Source: Pirellula staleyi DSM 6068 (GTDB lineage: Bacteria; Planctomycetota; Planctomycetia; Pirellulales; Pirellulaceae). From it: DNA of 60,599 nt. The notes under the pieces are model-generated. The model was not told the DNA's origin. It did not search any database and saw nothing but the letters and a program-made list of their open reading frames with translations. A program made the translations under genes and the position numbers. Location of the stretch: the NCBI GenBank assembly GCA_945875845.1, contig CAMCMB010000041.1, forward strand, positions 1 through 60,599, given 5' to 3'. Below, one piece after another: positions 8,595 through 16,904 of the stretch (position 1 is the first letter of the stretch; each line of letters begins with the position of its first letter).

Positions 8595-10550
8595 ATGAAC
8601 GATCGCAAGACCCTTGAAGAACGCGGCCAGATGTCCGATCTGGATCGCCTCCGTCATTCCTGTGCCCACGTTATGGCGACTGCCATTTTGCGTATTTGGC
8701 CGGATGCCCAATTTGCCTACGGTCCGCCTGGCGAGTACGGCTTCTATTACGACTTCGACATGAAGCATCGCGTCACGACGGGAGACTTTCCTGCCATCGA
8801 AGCGGAGATGAAGAAGATAGCCAAAGAGAATCAGAAATTTGAACGGAAAGTGATCAGCCGCGAGGAAGCCAAACGGATGGCAGAAAGTGGTCGGCTGGGT
8901 GGTTTAGCCGAACGTCCTGGGAATGTCAGCCGATTCAAGCTTGACCTCATCGACAAGATCCCAGAGGGGGAAGAAATCTCTTGTTTTCAGAACGGTGAAT
9001 TCATTGACCTCTGCGCGGGTCCGCATGTCAACTACACCAGCAAGTGCAAAAACGTGCGACTGACCAGCGTGTCTGCTTCGTTCTACATGGGGGATGAATC
9101 CAAGGGTCAGCTCCAAAGGCTCTACGGCACCGCGTTCCCGACGTCCGAGGAACTGGAACAGCACTTTGTCGCTCTTGAGGAAGCCAAGAATCGCGACCAC
9201 CGAAAGATCGGAAAGGAACTTCAGCTATTTCACATTGATGATGACGTCGGCCAGGGGCTCATCCTTTGGACCCCCAACGGCTCAGTAATACGTCAGGAAC
9301 TGCAAAACTTTATTAGTGAGGAACTGCGTAAACAGGGATATAGCCAAGTCTTTACGCCTCACATTGGCAAGCTCACGCTTTACAAAACCAGCGGACATTT
9401 TCCTTACTACAAAGAAAGTCAGTTCGGAGCAATTGTCGAGAACGACGCGTTTCAAAAATGCGCCGCCGAAGGCTGTACCTGCGCCGAGATCATGCAACGA
9501 CTGGATGGAGTCAGCAAGCGTCTGGCGGATGGCATCAATGAACGGGCTGGCAAGGAAGTTATTCCTCTAGATCGCGTTCTTGCGGATGATCAGATTGTGG
9601 ATGGGTTTATGCTCAAGCCGATGAATTGCCCGCACCACATCAAAATTTATGACAGTCAGCCGCGAAGCTACCGAGATCTTCCTGTTAGGCTTGCGGAGTT
9701 CGGAACGGTTTACCGTTGGGAGCAGAGTGGCGAACTCAACGGCTTGACGCGCGTCAGGGGCTTTACTCAGGATGACGCACATCTTTTTTGTACGGAGGAC
9801 CAGATCGCCGAAGAGTTGCTTGGTTGCTTAAGCCTTGTCAAGAAGGTTCTGACCACGCTTGGAATGTCGGACTACCGAGTCCGCGTTGGTTTGCGAGATC
9901 CTGATAGCAGCAAATTCACTGGAGACCCTGCGCAGTGGGACAAAGCCGAAGATGCTTGCCGAGCCGCTGCGGAAACCTTGGGTGTTCCGTTCACCGAAGA
10001 GCCCGGCGAAGCAGCTTTCTATGGCCCGAAGATCGACTTCGTCGTGAAAGACGTGATCGGTCGCGAATGGCAATTAGGGACGGTGCAAGTGGACTATGTT
10101 TTGCCGGTCCGTTTCGATCTGAATTATGTCGGTGCAGACAATGCAAAGCACCGACCCGTCATGATCCACCGCGCACCGTTCGGCAGCATGGAACGATTCT
10201 GTGGAGTCTTGATCGAGCATTTTGCCGGCCATTTCCCAGCTTGGCTCGCACCGGAGCAGGTGCGTGTTCTAACCATTAGCGAAAAGAGCACGGAATTTGC
10301 AACCCAAGCGCTCTCGAGGTTGAAGGCTGCGGGCCTGCGCACAACACTGGACAATGCAGCCGAAAAAATAGGTGCGAAGATTCGCAACGCTCAGCTGCAA
10401 AAGATTCCGTATATGTTGGTGATCGGCGAAAAAGAAGCAGCGGCAGAAAGCGTCAGTGTACGTCATGCAAAAAAGGGGGACCTAGGAGTAAAACCACTAA
10501 CTGAGTTTCTTGGAGACATTGCCTTGGAAGTATCCGAGCGACGGTTGTAA
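8595..10550 (+). CDS. thrS: Threonyl-tRNA synthetase without TGS domain
   Basis: A 651-residue class II synthetase that charges tRNA-Thr in the cytoplasm. The N2 editing domain is present (HSCAHVMATA at about 21-30, CAGPHVNYTS), as are class II motifs (MNCPHHIKIYDSQPRSYRDL, GELNGLTRVRGFTQDDAH, the AFYGPKIDF stretch and HRAPFGSMERF) and the anticodon-binding domain at the C-terminus. Two features are odd. The editing domain begins at residue 21, so the usual N-terminal TGS domain (about 60 residues) is missing. An insertion of roughly 60 residues (about 278-340) lies before motif 2 and carries a Cys cluster, KCAAEGCTC (Cys289, Cys294, Cys296). The zinc-site Cys sits in MNCPHH, where MNCPGH is usual. 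Start 8595 lacks a clear ribosome site; the ATG at 8631 is an alternative. The downstream gene is convergent. Confidence 0.95.
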   Translation: MNDRKTLEERGQMSDLDRLRHSCAHVMATAILRIWPDAQFAYGPPGEYGFYYDFDMKHRVTTGDFPAIEAEMKKIAKENQKFERKVISREEAKRMAESGRLGGLAERPGNVSRFKLDLIDKIPEGEEISCFQNGEFIDLCAGPHVNYTSKCKNVRLTSVSASFYMGDESKGQLQRLYGTAFPTSEELEQHFVALEEAKNRDHRKIGKELQLFHIDDDVGQGLILWTPNGSVIRQELQNFISEELRKQGYSQVFTPHIGKLTLYKTSGHFPYYKESQFGAIVENDAFQKCAAEGCTCAEIMQRLDGVSKRLADGINERAGKEVIPLDRVLADDQIVDGFMLKPMNCPHHIKIYDSQPRSYRDLPVRLAEFGTVYRWEQSGELNGLTRVRGFTQDDAHLFCTEDQIAEELLGCLSLVKKVLTTLGMSDYRVRVGLRDPDSSKFTGDPAQWDKAEDACRAAAETLGVPFTEEPGEAAFYGPKIDFVVKDVIGREWQLGTVQVDYVLPVRFDLNYVGADNAKHRPVMIHRAPFGSMERFCGVLIEHFAGHFPAWLAPEQVRVLTISEKSTEFATQALSRLKAAGLRTTLDNAAEKIGAKIRNAQLQKIPYMLVIGEKEAAAESVSVRHAKKGDLGVKPLTEFLGDIALEVSERRL

Positions 10551-10652
10551 AGCTGTCGAACTGAAAATTGTCCAACTACCCGATCAGCAGATTCAGGTGG
10601 TGTCCCGCGAGGGTTTGGCAATGCGAAATCTCGTTGTTCGAAATTTTTCGTT

Positions 10653-11942
10653 TTACACGATTTTCCAGGGTTCGCGAACTTCGCGCGACAAGTGCTTGTT
10701 CGCATCCGAATCGTTAACAAATTTCTCCGTCCCAGGATCCCAACTCAGTTCGCGACGCAAACGATAACCGATATTGGCTAAGTGACAAATGGATGCTGAG
10801 CGATGACCGACTTCGGCCGAGCATATCGTGCTGGCACCAGCTTGGATCGCTTCGAGCCAATTGAGATGATGGTTGTTGGATGGCATAACATGTTTGTCGT
10901 TCTCGTTGAGCGGTTGCTCAAGAATGCTCGACGGACGGCTGGAAATGCCTCCTCGGCTCACGAGGATCATGCCCTCAGTTCCTTCAAAGACACAATCGGC
11001 CTTGATATCTCCTTCGAAGGAATTGTGGATCATTTCGACGCCGTTTTTATAAACAAATCGTAGTCCCTTCTCTGCGGTCTTGTCGTCGGGGGGGATGATC
11101 TTGGCCGGTCCGCTCGTATCCATTTTGAGTGCCCATTGTGCGATATCGAAGTGATGGGCTCCCATATCCGCTAAAGCGCCGCCTGCGAACTCTTGATAGG
11201 AACGCCATAGGGGGAAATGGTTGTGAACCCCCTTCGGGCAGAGTATCTCGTTGTAACCGCGCAACGGAGCAGGGCCAACCCAAAAGTCCCAATCCGTACC
11301 GGTTGGTACTTCTTCGGTCGGCAGGTCGCAAGGTTTGGCTGGCCCGCCGACTCCAATTCGTATTCGTTTCACTTCACCGATTCGGCCGTTCCAAATATAC
11401 TCGACAGCTTTTCGAAAATGCCCCCCGAACTCGCTTCGTTGTTGACTCCCGGTCTGAAAGACAATCTTGGCTTGGGCGACTTCATCGACTAGCTTGCGAC
11501 CCTCCGCAATGTTGTGCGTCAATGGCTTTTCGCAATAGATGTGTTTGCCTGCGCGTGCAGCCAGGATACAAGGGATCGTGTGCCAATGATCGGGCGTCGC
11601 GATCACTACCGCATCGATCTCTTTCATGGCCAAAAGATCTCGGAAGTCATCGAATGTCTTGACGCCACGATACTCACCGCTTTTTGCACTCGCGCCGTAG
11701 CGTTTCTCGACCATCGTTTTCGCATGGTCGAGCCGCTCTTTGACAACGTCGCAGACCGCAACCACTCGTACCTGTTCGTTGCCCAGGAATTTTCCGAGGT
11801 GACCGCCACCCATTTTGCCGACGCCGATGAACCCGATGTTCAGGCGATCCGAGGGGGCAATGGCGTTTGCTACGCTGGTCCGGATGAGCGGAAGCGCGGC
11901 AAGACAAGAAGTGGTCTGCAAAAACGAGCGGCGATTGGACAT
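10653..11942 (-). CDS. Gfo/Idh/MocA family oxidoreductase, Tat-exported
   Basis: A 429-residue NAD(P)-dependent oxidoreductase of the Gfo/Idh/MocA family. It has a twin-arginine signal (SNRRSFLQTTSCLAALPL), then a Rossmann fold with IGFIGVGKMGGGHLG and VAVCDV, the family motif CEKPLTHN and the C-terminal alpha/beta domain. Such exported members are abundant in planctomycetes and are thought to act on sugars or sugar derivatives; the cofactor would have to be exported bound to the protein. The start at 11942 (MSNRRS) is preferred over a further upstream codon because the Tat motif begins there. It is convergent with thrS and divergent from the DUF1080-esterase gene, a glycan-related neighbour. 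Confidence 0.9.
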   Translation of the reverse strand: MSNRRSFLQTTSCLAALPLIRTSVANAIAPSDRLNIGFIGVGKMGGGHLGKFLGNEQVRVVAVCDVVKERLDHAKTMVEKRYGASAKSGEYRGVKTFDDFRDLLAMKEIDAVVIATPDHWHTIPCILAARAGKHIYCEKPLTHNIAEGRKLVDEVAQAKIVFQTGSQQRSEFGGHFRKAVEYIWNGRIGEVKRIRIGVGGPAKPCDLPTEEVPTGTDWDFWVGPAPLRGYNEILCPKGVHNHFPLWRSYQEFAGGALADMGAHHFDIAQWALKMDTSGPAKIIPPDDKTAEKGLRFVYKNGVEMIHNSFEGDIKADCVFEGTEGMILVSRGGISSRPSSILEQPLNENDKHVMPSNNHHLNWLEAIQAGASTICSAEVGHRSASICHLANIGYRLRRELSWDPGTEKFVNDSDANKHLSREVREPWKIV

Positions 11943-12244
11943 GAGAGGACCTCGTAGAGAAATAGAAGGAAGGATCAATGTTGAACTGCCGGCAAATGTT
12001 TCACCGCCTGCAAGGGACTGGAATTAAGCAGGCGGGTCAATATCATAACATGCATCAAACCGCTGCGCGGGTTAAACATTTGCATCCAATACCAACGCCG
12101 GTTATCCATCGATTATTGCGTTCCCGTTCGAGCCTCGGGCGATTGTCTGGCGCTCTGCGACCAAGCCTCCTTCTAGGCGTTGCTGCAAGCTACAATAGTT
12201 GCTTGATACTGTGTACCGGACGTCAAACCATCGTGGAGATGAAA
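11943..12244. other. Divergent intergenic region
   Basis: A 302-bp spacer between the oxidoreductase (minus) and the DUF1080-esterase gene (plus). It must hold both promoters. A TACAAT hexamer at 12190-12195 could be a -10 box for the plus-strand gene, but no good -35 sequence was found at proper spacing. An in-frame upstream extension of the plus-strand gene covers this region but reads unlike protein. Confidence 0.4.
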
Positions 12245-13855
12245 ATGAAACAGTTCCTCGGCCTTCTGTGGTCGCTCGCTTTTGTAGTGGTGCCGTTGGC
12301 AAATGCCAGTTCCGACGAGCCGACCCCCCCCAAGGGCTTTCGCACGCTTTTCAATGGCAGCGATCTGACGGGGTGGTATGGTTGGAATCCGCACGCTTCG
12401 GAAAAACTCACGGGCGACAAAAAGGAAGCCAACCTCAAACAACAACGCGAGGATTTTTCGAAACACTGGACGGTCGACAACCATGAGCTCGTCAATAATG
12501 GCACTGGGCCCTATGCGACAAGCGAGGAAGAGTTTGGCGACATCGAATTGCTCATTGAATACAAGACCGTTGCCAAGGCGGACAGCGGAATCTACTTGAG
12601 AGGATCACCCCAAGTACAGATCTGGGACATCACGCAGATATTCGATCCCAAGAATCCCAATCGCAAGCCGCACCAGGGATCCGGCGGTCTCTTCAACAAC
12701 ACACCGAACACACTTGGTCGCGACCCGATCATGGTTGCCGACAAACCGTTTGGTGAATGGAACGCCCTGCGCATTCGACAAATGAACGCCCGTACCTGGG
12801 TGACTCTAAACAAGAAGCTCGTGGTCGACGGGGCCGACATGGAGAATTATTGGGATCGCTCCAAGCCATTGCCTGCAAAGGGCCCGATCATGCTGCAAAC
12901 GCACGGCGGCGAGATCCGATGGCGAAACATCTTTGTCCGCGAGATTGCGGAGGGCGAAGCAAAACGCGCTTTAGCGAAAGAAGCCGTTTTGCCGAATCCC
13001 ACTTACTACGATGTAGCATACGGTCCGCATCCCAAGCAAGTGCTTCATTTTTGGAAAGCGGAGTCCGAAAAGCCAACGCCGCTTCTTTTGTTCATTCATG
13101 GGGGTGGCTGGCAAGGCGGAGGACGACTCAGCGGCTTGACCGCGATGCTCCCGGCCATGCTCAAAGAAGGCATCTCGGTCGCATCGGTCGAGTATCGCTT
13201 TATCGCAGAAGCAACGGCAGATGGTGTCATACCGCCAGTGAAAGGACCGCTGCACGACGCTGCTCGGGCGCTTCAGTTTGTTCGTAGCAAGGCCAGCGAA
13301 TGGAATATCGACAAGCAACGCATCGGCGCAAGTGGTGGTTCCGCAGGTGCATGCTCGTCTCTTTGGTTGGCTTTCCATTCCGATCTTGCGGATCCGAATA
13401 GCAACGACCCAGTAGCCAGGGAATCGACGCGTCTTTTGTGCGCGGCAGTCACCGGTGCGCAGACCACACTCGATCCAAAACAGATGCGAGAGTGGACACC
13501 CAACAGCAAGTACGGCGGCCATGCCTTTGGGTTTCAGGGGGACCCATCGCAAAAACTATCGCAATTCGATGAGTTCTATTCGAAACGCGAAACGATATTG
13601 CCTTGGATTGCAGAGTTTTCCCCTTATGCGCTTGTCACCTCAGATGACCCACCTGTTTACCTCTTTTATGCTGCCGCTCCTGCTCTTGGGGAGAACCAAA
13701 AAGACCCAACGCACACATCCAATTTCGGCGTAAAACTGCAAGAGCAATGCAAAGCGGCAGGGGTAAGCTGCGAACTTCACTATCCCGGTGCGTCCGATGC
13801 AAAGCACACGACTGTCCTGAGTTATCTTTTGGAGAAACTCAATGCGGGAAATTAG
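12245..13855 (+). CDS. DUF1080 (3-keto-disaccharide hydrolase-like) fused to alpha/beta esterase
   Basis: A 536-residue exported fusion. A signal peptide (QFLGLLWSLAFVVVPLANA) is followed by a DUF1080 concanavalin-like domain at about 20-240 (GFRTLFNGSDLTGWYGWN, DSGIYLRGSPQVQIWD, GPIMLQTHGGEIRWRNIFV). From about 255 to the end comes an alpha/beta hydrolase of the BD-FAE/acetyl-esterase type: oxyanion motif FIHGGGWQGG near 283, nucleophile in GASGGSAG near 362, and a likely catalytic His in DAKHTTV near 520. DUF1080 proteins include 3-keto-glycoside hydrolases; the esterase part might remove acyl groups from the same glycan, which is inference. The start at 12245 is chosen because GGAG at 12235-12238 lies six bases upstream; ATG 12239 is too close to it. 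Confidence 0.85.
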   Translation: MKQFLGLLWSLAFVVVPLANASSDEPTPPKGFRTLFNGSDLTGWYGWNPHASEKLTGDKKEANLKQQREDFSKHWTVDNHELVNNGTGPYATSEEEFGDIELLIEYKTVAKADSGIYLRGSPQVQIWDITQIFDPKNPNRKPHQGSGGLFNNTPNTLGRDPIMVADKPFGEWNALRIRQMNARTWVTLNKKLVVDGADMENYWDRSKPLPAKGPIMLQTHGGEIRWRNIFVREIAEGEAKRALAKEAVLPNPTYYDVAYGPHPKQVLHFWKAESEKPTPLLLFIHGGGWQGGGRLSGLTAMLPAMLKEGISVASVEYRFIAEATADGVIPPVKGPLHDAARALQFVRSKASEWNIDKQRIGASGGSAGACSSLWLAFHSDLADPNSNDPVARESTRLLCAAVTGAQTTLDPKQMREWTPNSKYGGHAFGFQGDPSQKLSQFDEFYSKRETILPWIAEFSPYALVTSDDPPVYLFYAAAPALGENQKDPTHTSNFGVKLQEQCKAAGVSCELHYPGASDAKHTTVLSYLLEKLNAGN

Positions 13856-13896
13856 GAATTCGGAACGGTGAATTTTGTGCCCAATCCAAGGTTCTT

Positions 13897-13977
13897 GTAG
13901 CGGAGCGGCGCGAGCCGCCCGGTGAATACCTAAGTGATTTGCGAGATGTCACCGGACAGCTTGCGCTGTTCCGCTAC
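13897..13977. repeat. Family B palindromic repeat, copy 2 (81 bp)
   Basis: An 81-bp palindrome starting GTAGCGGAGCGGCGCGAGC and ending GCTTGCGCTGTTCCGCTAC. Inverted, it matches the core of the MITE at 2479-2559, including the central AAATCACTT. It sits 13 bases before the chosen start of hpt and would fold into a strong hairpin in the hpt mRNA leader if transcribed from upstream. Confidence 0.75.
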
Positions 13978-13990
13978 AAAGCGACTCGAC

Positions 13991-14620
13991 ATGAGCCGTT
14001 ATCGGCTCTACATTGTTGGCCAACCTGGCAGCGATTTTTTGCTTGGAAGGAATCGTATTTCGGAAACCCAGCCCTCGGTAGAAATCTTGAAAATCCTCCT
14101 CAATGAAACGCAAATTGGACTTGGAATCGATCGCTTGGCTGCTCAGCTCAAGGAGCATTACAAGGACCAGCCGTTGACCATCGTTTCCATCATGACGGGA
14201 AGTCTCGTGATGCTTGCAGACCTGATTCGTCGCCTGGAAATGCCGGTTCGTATTAGCTTGATTCAAGCCACCTCGTACCGCGGTGGGACCAAGTCGGGTG
14301 ACTTGATCATTCATGACAATATGATGCTCGATATCAGAGACCGTGATGTCTTGCTCATCGATGATATTTTTGATACCGGCAAGACACTGGTTCAGGTCAC
14401 GCAAAGGCTGAAAGAGATGGGCCCAAAGTCGATAAAAACGGCTGTGTTTTTGAACAAACTGGGTCAAAGCATTGTGACTGCAGTTCCTGACTATGTTGTG
14501 TTTGAGATACCCAATGAATTTGTTGTGGGCTACGGATTGGACTATGAGGATTTGTACCGCAACATGCCGTACGTCGGAATCCTTGAGGAGACCGATTTGA
14601 AGAATCACGTTGCCACATAA
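13991..14620 (+). CDS. hpt: Hypoxanthine phosphoribosyltransferase
   Basis: Purine salvage enzyme that joins hypoxanthine (or guanine) to PRPP to give IMP or GMP. About 209 residues from ATG 13991. The PRPP-binding loop reads VLLIDDIFDTGKTL, preceded by the active-site loop SYRGGTKSG; the C-terminal VGYGLDYEDLYRNMPYVGIL is diagnostic of HPRT. The first 30 or so residues (SRYRLYIVGQPGSDFLLG) are not usual for the family, so a TTG start near 14086 (LKILLNETQIG) is possible. A family B palindrome lies directly upstream. The next gene begins 14 bases after the stop, suggesting co-transcription with the glycosyltransferases. Confidence 0.9.
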   Translation: MSRYRLYIVGQPGSDFLLGRNRISETQPSVEILKILLNETQIGLGIDRLAAQLKEHYKDQPLTIVSIMTGSLVMLADLIRRLEMPVRISLIQATSYRGGTKSGDLIIHDNMMLDIRDRDVLLIDDIFDTGKTLVQVTQRLKEMGPKSIKTAVFLNKLGQSIVTAVPDYVVFEIPNEFVVGYGLDYEDLYRNMPYVGILEETDLKNHVAT

Positions 14621-14634
14621 CGGGCGACGCGACT

Positions 14635-15801
14635 ATGCACGTTCCCAAAATACTTGTCGTCGCTCGCAGGTTTTGGCCATTCACGGATGACTCCTGCCAA
14701 CGCCTAATGCACCACTGCGCGGCTCTGAAACGCTATGGAGCCGACGTAACACTCTTGACAGCGCGTTGGCATCCTAGTTGGCCCGAATTCGCATTGTGCC
14801 GAGAAGTGGCTGTCCATCGATTATTGCCAGCTCCGTCGACCAATTGGAACGAGAACCATTTTCAAAAAAACGTCGTCCATTGGATTTCCAAATCGATATC
14901 CAAGTTTGATTGTATCTATGTTGACCGTGCTGACGGGTTGCTCTCCACATTGCAAGGCAAATCGGCCAAGTGGAACAAGCCGATCATTGCAAGATTTTCA
15001 CCGGATGATTCAGGATTCGGCTTGTCCAACAGTCAAAAGATAAGTCAGCTTGCAATGGCAGAAGCGTGCCGCCGTTGTTTTCGCATTGTATGCCCAACGC
15101 CCCATGCGCATCGGTTGTTGATTTCGCATGGTGTGAGCGAATCGCAAATTGTTAGGATCGCTGACATCGCTTGGGCTGGAGTGACTCGGTCTGAAGAATC
15201 CAAGGCATCGGCAGCGCATGCATTGTTTGAAACATGCAGTGACTTTGTCATCCCTGGTCGAACAGACATCCTCGTTCACTTGGGTCTGTCTGAGCCGAAA
15301 CCTCTTCGAGCCGTTCTTCAATCGGTTTGTGACCAGCTAGATGCCGGAGCCATGCTTCGAATGTGGGTGATCGGGAGCGGAATTCCGCCCAACACGTTGT
15401 ATGACTTATTGAAGTCGCGAGGTTGGCATCGAGAAATCCTGTTGTTTGACGGTTTCGATGACCTTCAAGAGTTGATTCGCGTTGCGGACTTGGCAATCGC
15501 CTCGAATTCGAGGGAAACGATACAATACTCTTTGCAGATGCTAGCGTTAGCCGGTGTACCGACGATCGTGGCGGACACCCCAGACTGCCGAGCGTGGCTC
15601 CCCGATTCCAACTCCTTTCAGCTCTATTCGACCAATCCAATTTTCGACTTAAAACTTCAAGACTGGCTAACCAACCGAGAGCGATGGACTTCGATGGCGA
15701 GTTTGCTGCGTCAAAATTTGCGTCGCAACAAATTCACTGACGATTGTGCTCAGCAATGGTTAACCTTGTTTCGTGACTCTAGCAGCGAACGAACCGTATG
15801 A
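14635..15801 (+). CDS. Glycosyltransferase, GT4-like
   Basis: A 388-residue protein resembling GT-B-fold glycosyltransferases of family 4. The N-terminal domain begins KILVVARRFWPFTDDSCQRL with a long first loop, and the C-terminal domain has IVCPTPHAHRLLISHGVSES followed by a nucleotide-sugar-binding half (DILVHLGLSEPKPLRAVLQS, MWVIGSGIPP, DLAIASNSRETIQYSLQMLA, GVPTIVADTPD). The classical GT4 glutamate motif is weak, so the donor and activity are uncertain. Its stop overlaps the start of a second glycosyltransferase by four bases, so the two are probably translated together and act in one glycan pathway. Confidence 0.7.
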   Translation: MHVPKILVVARRFWPFTDDSCQRLMHHCAALKRYGADVTLLTARWHPSWPEFALCREVAVHRLLPAPSTNWNENHFQKNVVHWISKSISKFDCIYVDRADGLLSTLQGKSAKWNKPIIARFSPDDSGFGLSNSQKISQLAMAEACRRCFRIVCPTPHAHRLLISHGVSESQIVRIADIAWAGVTRSEESKASAAHALFETCSDFVIPGRTDILVHLGLSEPKPLRAVLQSVCDQLDAGAMLRMWVIGSGIPPNTLYDLLKSRGWHREILLFDGFDDLQELIRVADLAIASNSRETIQYSLQMLALAGVPTIVADTPDCRAWLPDSNSFQLYSTNPIFDLKLQDWLTNRERWTSMASLLRQNLRRNKFTDDCAQQWLTLFRDSSSERTV

Positions 15802-16904
15802 AATTGAGAGTCTGTTTGGTCATCCCGACGTTGGACCAAGGTGGAGCGGAAAAACAACTGACTCTTTTGGCTCGCGGCTTAAAGCGTCATGAGATTGAAC
15901 CCATTGTGGTAGTGCTGACGCGAACGGGTCCTCGGGAGCGCGAACTGGTGGACAACGGAATTGAGGTGCACCATGTCAACAAGCGACTCAAGCTAGATCC
16001 GTTCGCATGGTTGCGATTGAGAGGCCTTCTCAAGAAACTGAAGCCGGACTTGGTGCATACTTGGATTTTTGCGGCCAACGCATACGGACGTACCGCCGCA
16101 TGGTCTGCCGGAGTGCCCGTCATCATGGGTTCCGAACGATCTGTTGACCCATGGAAAAACGGCCTGCAATTTTGGCTAGACCGATTCTTGGCAAAGCGAA
16201 CTCAAGGTCTAACAGCCAACAGCCAAGGCACCATTGATTTTTATGCGAAGCACGGGATCGACGTCAACCGCTTTCACTTGATCCCGAACGGAATCGAACC
16301 ATTGCAGTCGAGCACACTTTCTCGCGAACAAGCCTATGAGAGAATGGGCATTCCGCTCAACAACAAAATCTTGATTTCGATAGGTCGATTGTGGCCACAA
16401 AAGGGATACAAAGAATTGATATGGTCGGCCGAGTTGTTGCGAATTGCACGCCAGGATCTTTGTTATGTTATCATTGGAGACGGCCCCGAGCGGCAACGGC
16501 TCGAGCAGTTTCGAGACAATATTAAAGGAGCAGAACACGTAAAATTCTTGGGTGAGCGATCGGACGTTGGCGAGTTATTACCCCATTGCAATGTACTTTG
16601 GAACGGTAGCCTATACGAAGGGCAGTCCAATGTCATTTTGGAAGCGATGCAATCGGGGATACCAGTTGTCGCGTCGGATATCCCAGGAAATCGAGAGCTG
16701 ATTGAGCACGGTCGCACTGGCATGTTGGTTGGTGTCGGCGAAGTCGATCAGTTGACCCGCATAACCAATCAGTTGCTAAATGACGACAATCAGCGAAAAT
16801 TACTGGTATCGAATGCCCAGTTGCATGTGCTTCAAACGCATTCCGTTGAAAATATGGTCGCACGACATGCGAATCTCTATCGCGAAAAGGTGAAGGATCG
16901 ATGA
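15798..16904 (+). CDS. Glycosyltransferase family 4 protein
   Basis: A 368-residue retaining GT4 glycosyltransferase, probably cytoplasmic. The N-terminal half has LVIPTLDQGGAEKQLTLLA with the typical glycine loop. The C-terminal half has ISIGRLWPQKGYKELIWS, VIIGDGPERQRLEQF, KFLGERSDVGELL and the donor-binding glutamate motif SLYEGQSNVILEAMQSGIPV, followed by ASDIPGNRELI. Acceptor and sugar cannot be told; the neighbours suggest a surface glycan or a glycolipid. It overlaps both the preceding glycosyltransferase and the following LarA-like gene by four bases (ATGA), a strong sign of a single operon. Confidence 0.9.
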   Translation: MKLRVCLVIPTLDQGGAEKQLTLLARGLKRHEIEPIVVVLTRTGPRERELVDNGIEVHHVNKRLKLDPFAWLRLRGLLKKLKPDLVHTWIFAANAYGRTAAWSAGVPVIMGSERSVDPWKNGLQFWLDRFLAKRTQGLTANSQGTIDFYAKHGIDVNRFHLIPNGIEPLQSSTLSREQAYERMGIPLNNKILISIGRLWPQKGYKELIWSAELLRIARQDLCYVIIGDGPERQRLEQFRDNIKGAEHVKFLGERSDVGELLPHCNVLWNGSLYEGQSNVILEAMQSGIPVVASDIPGNRELIEHGRTGMLVGVGEVDQLTRITNQLLNDDNQRKLLVSNAQLHVLQTHSVENMVARHANLYREKVKDR

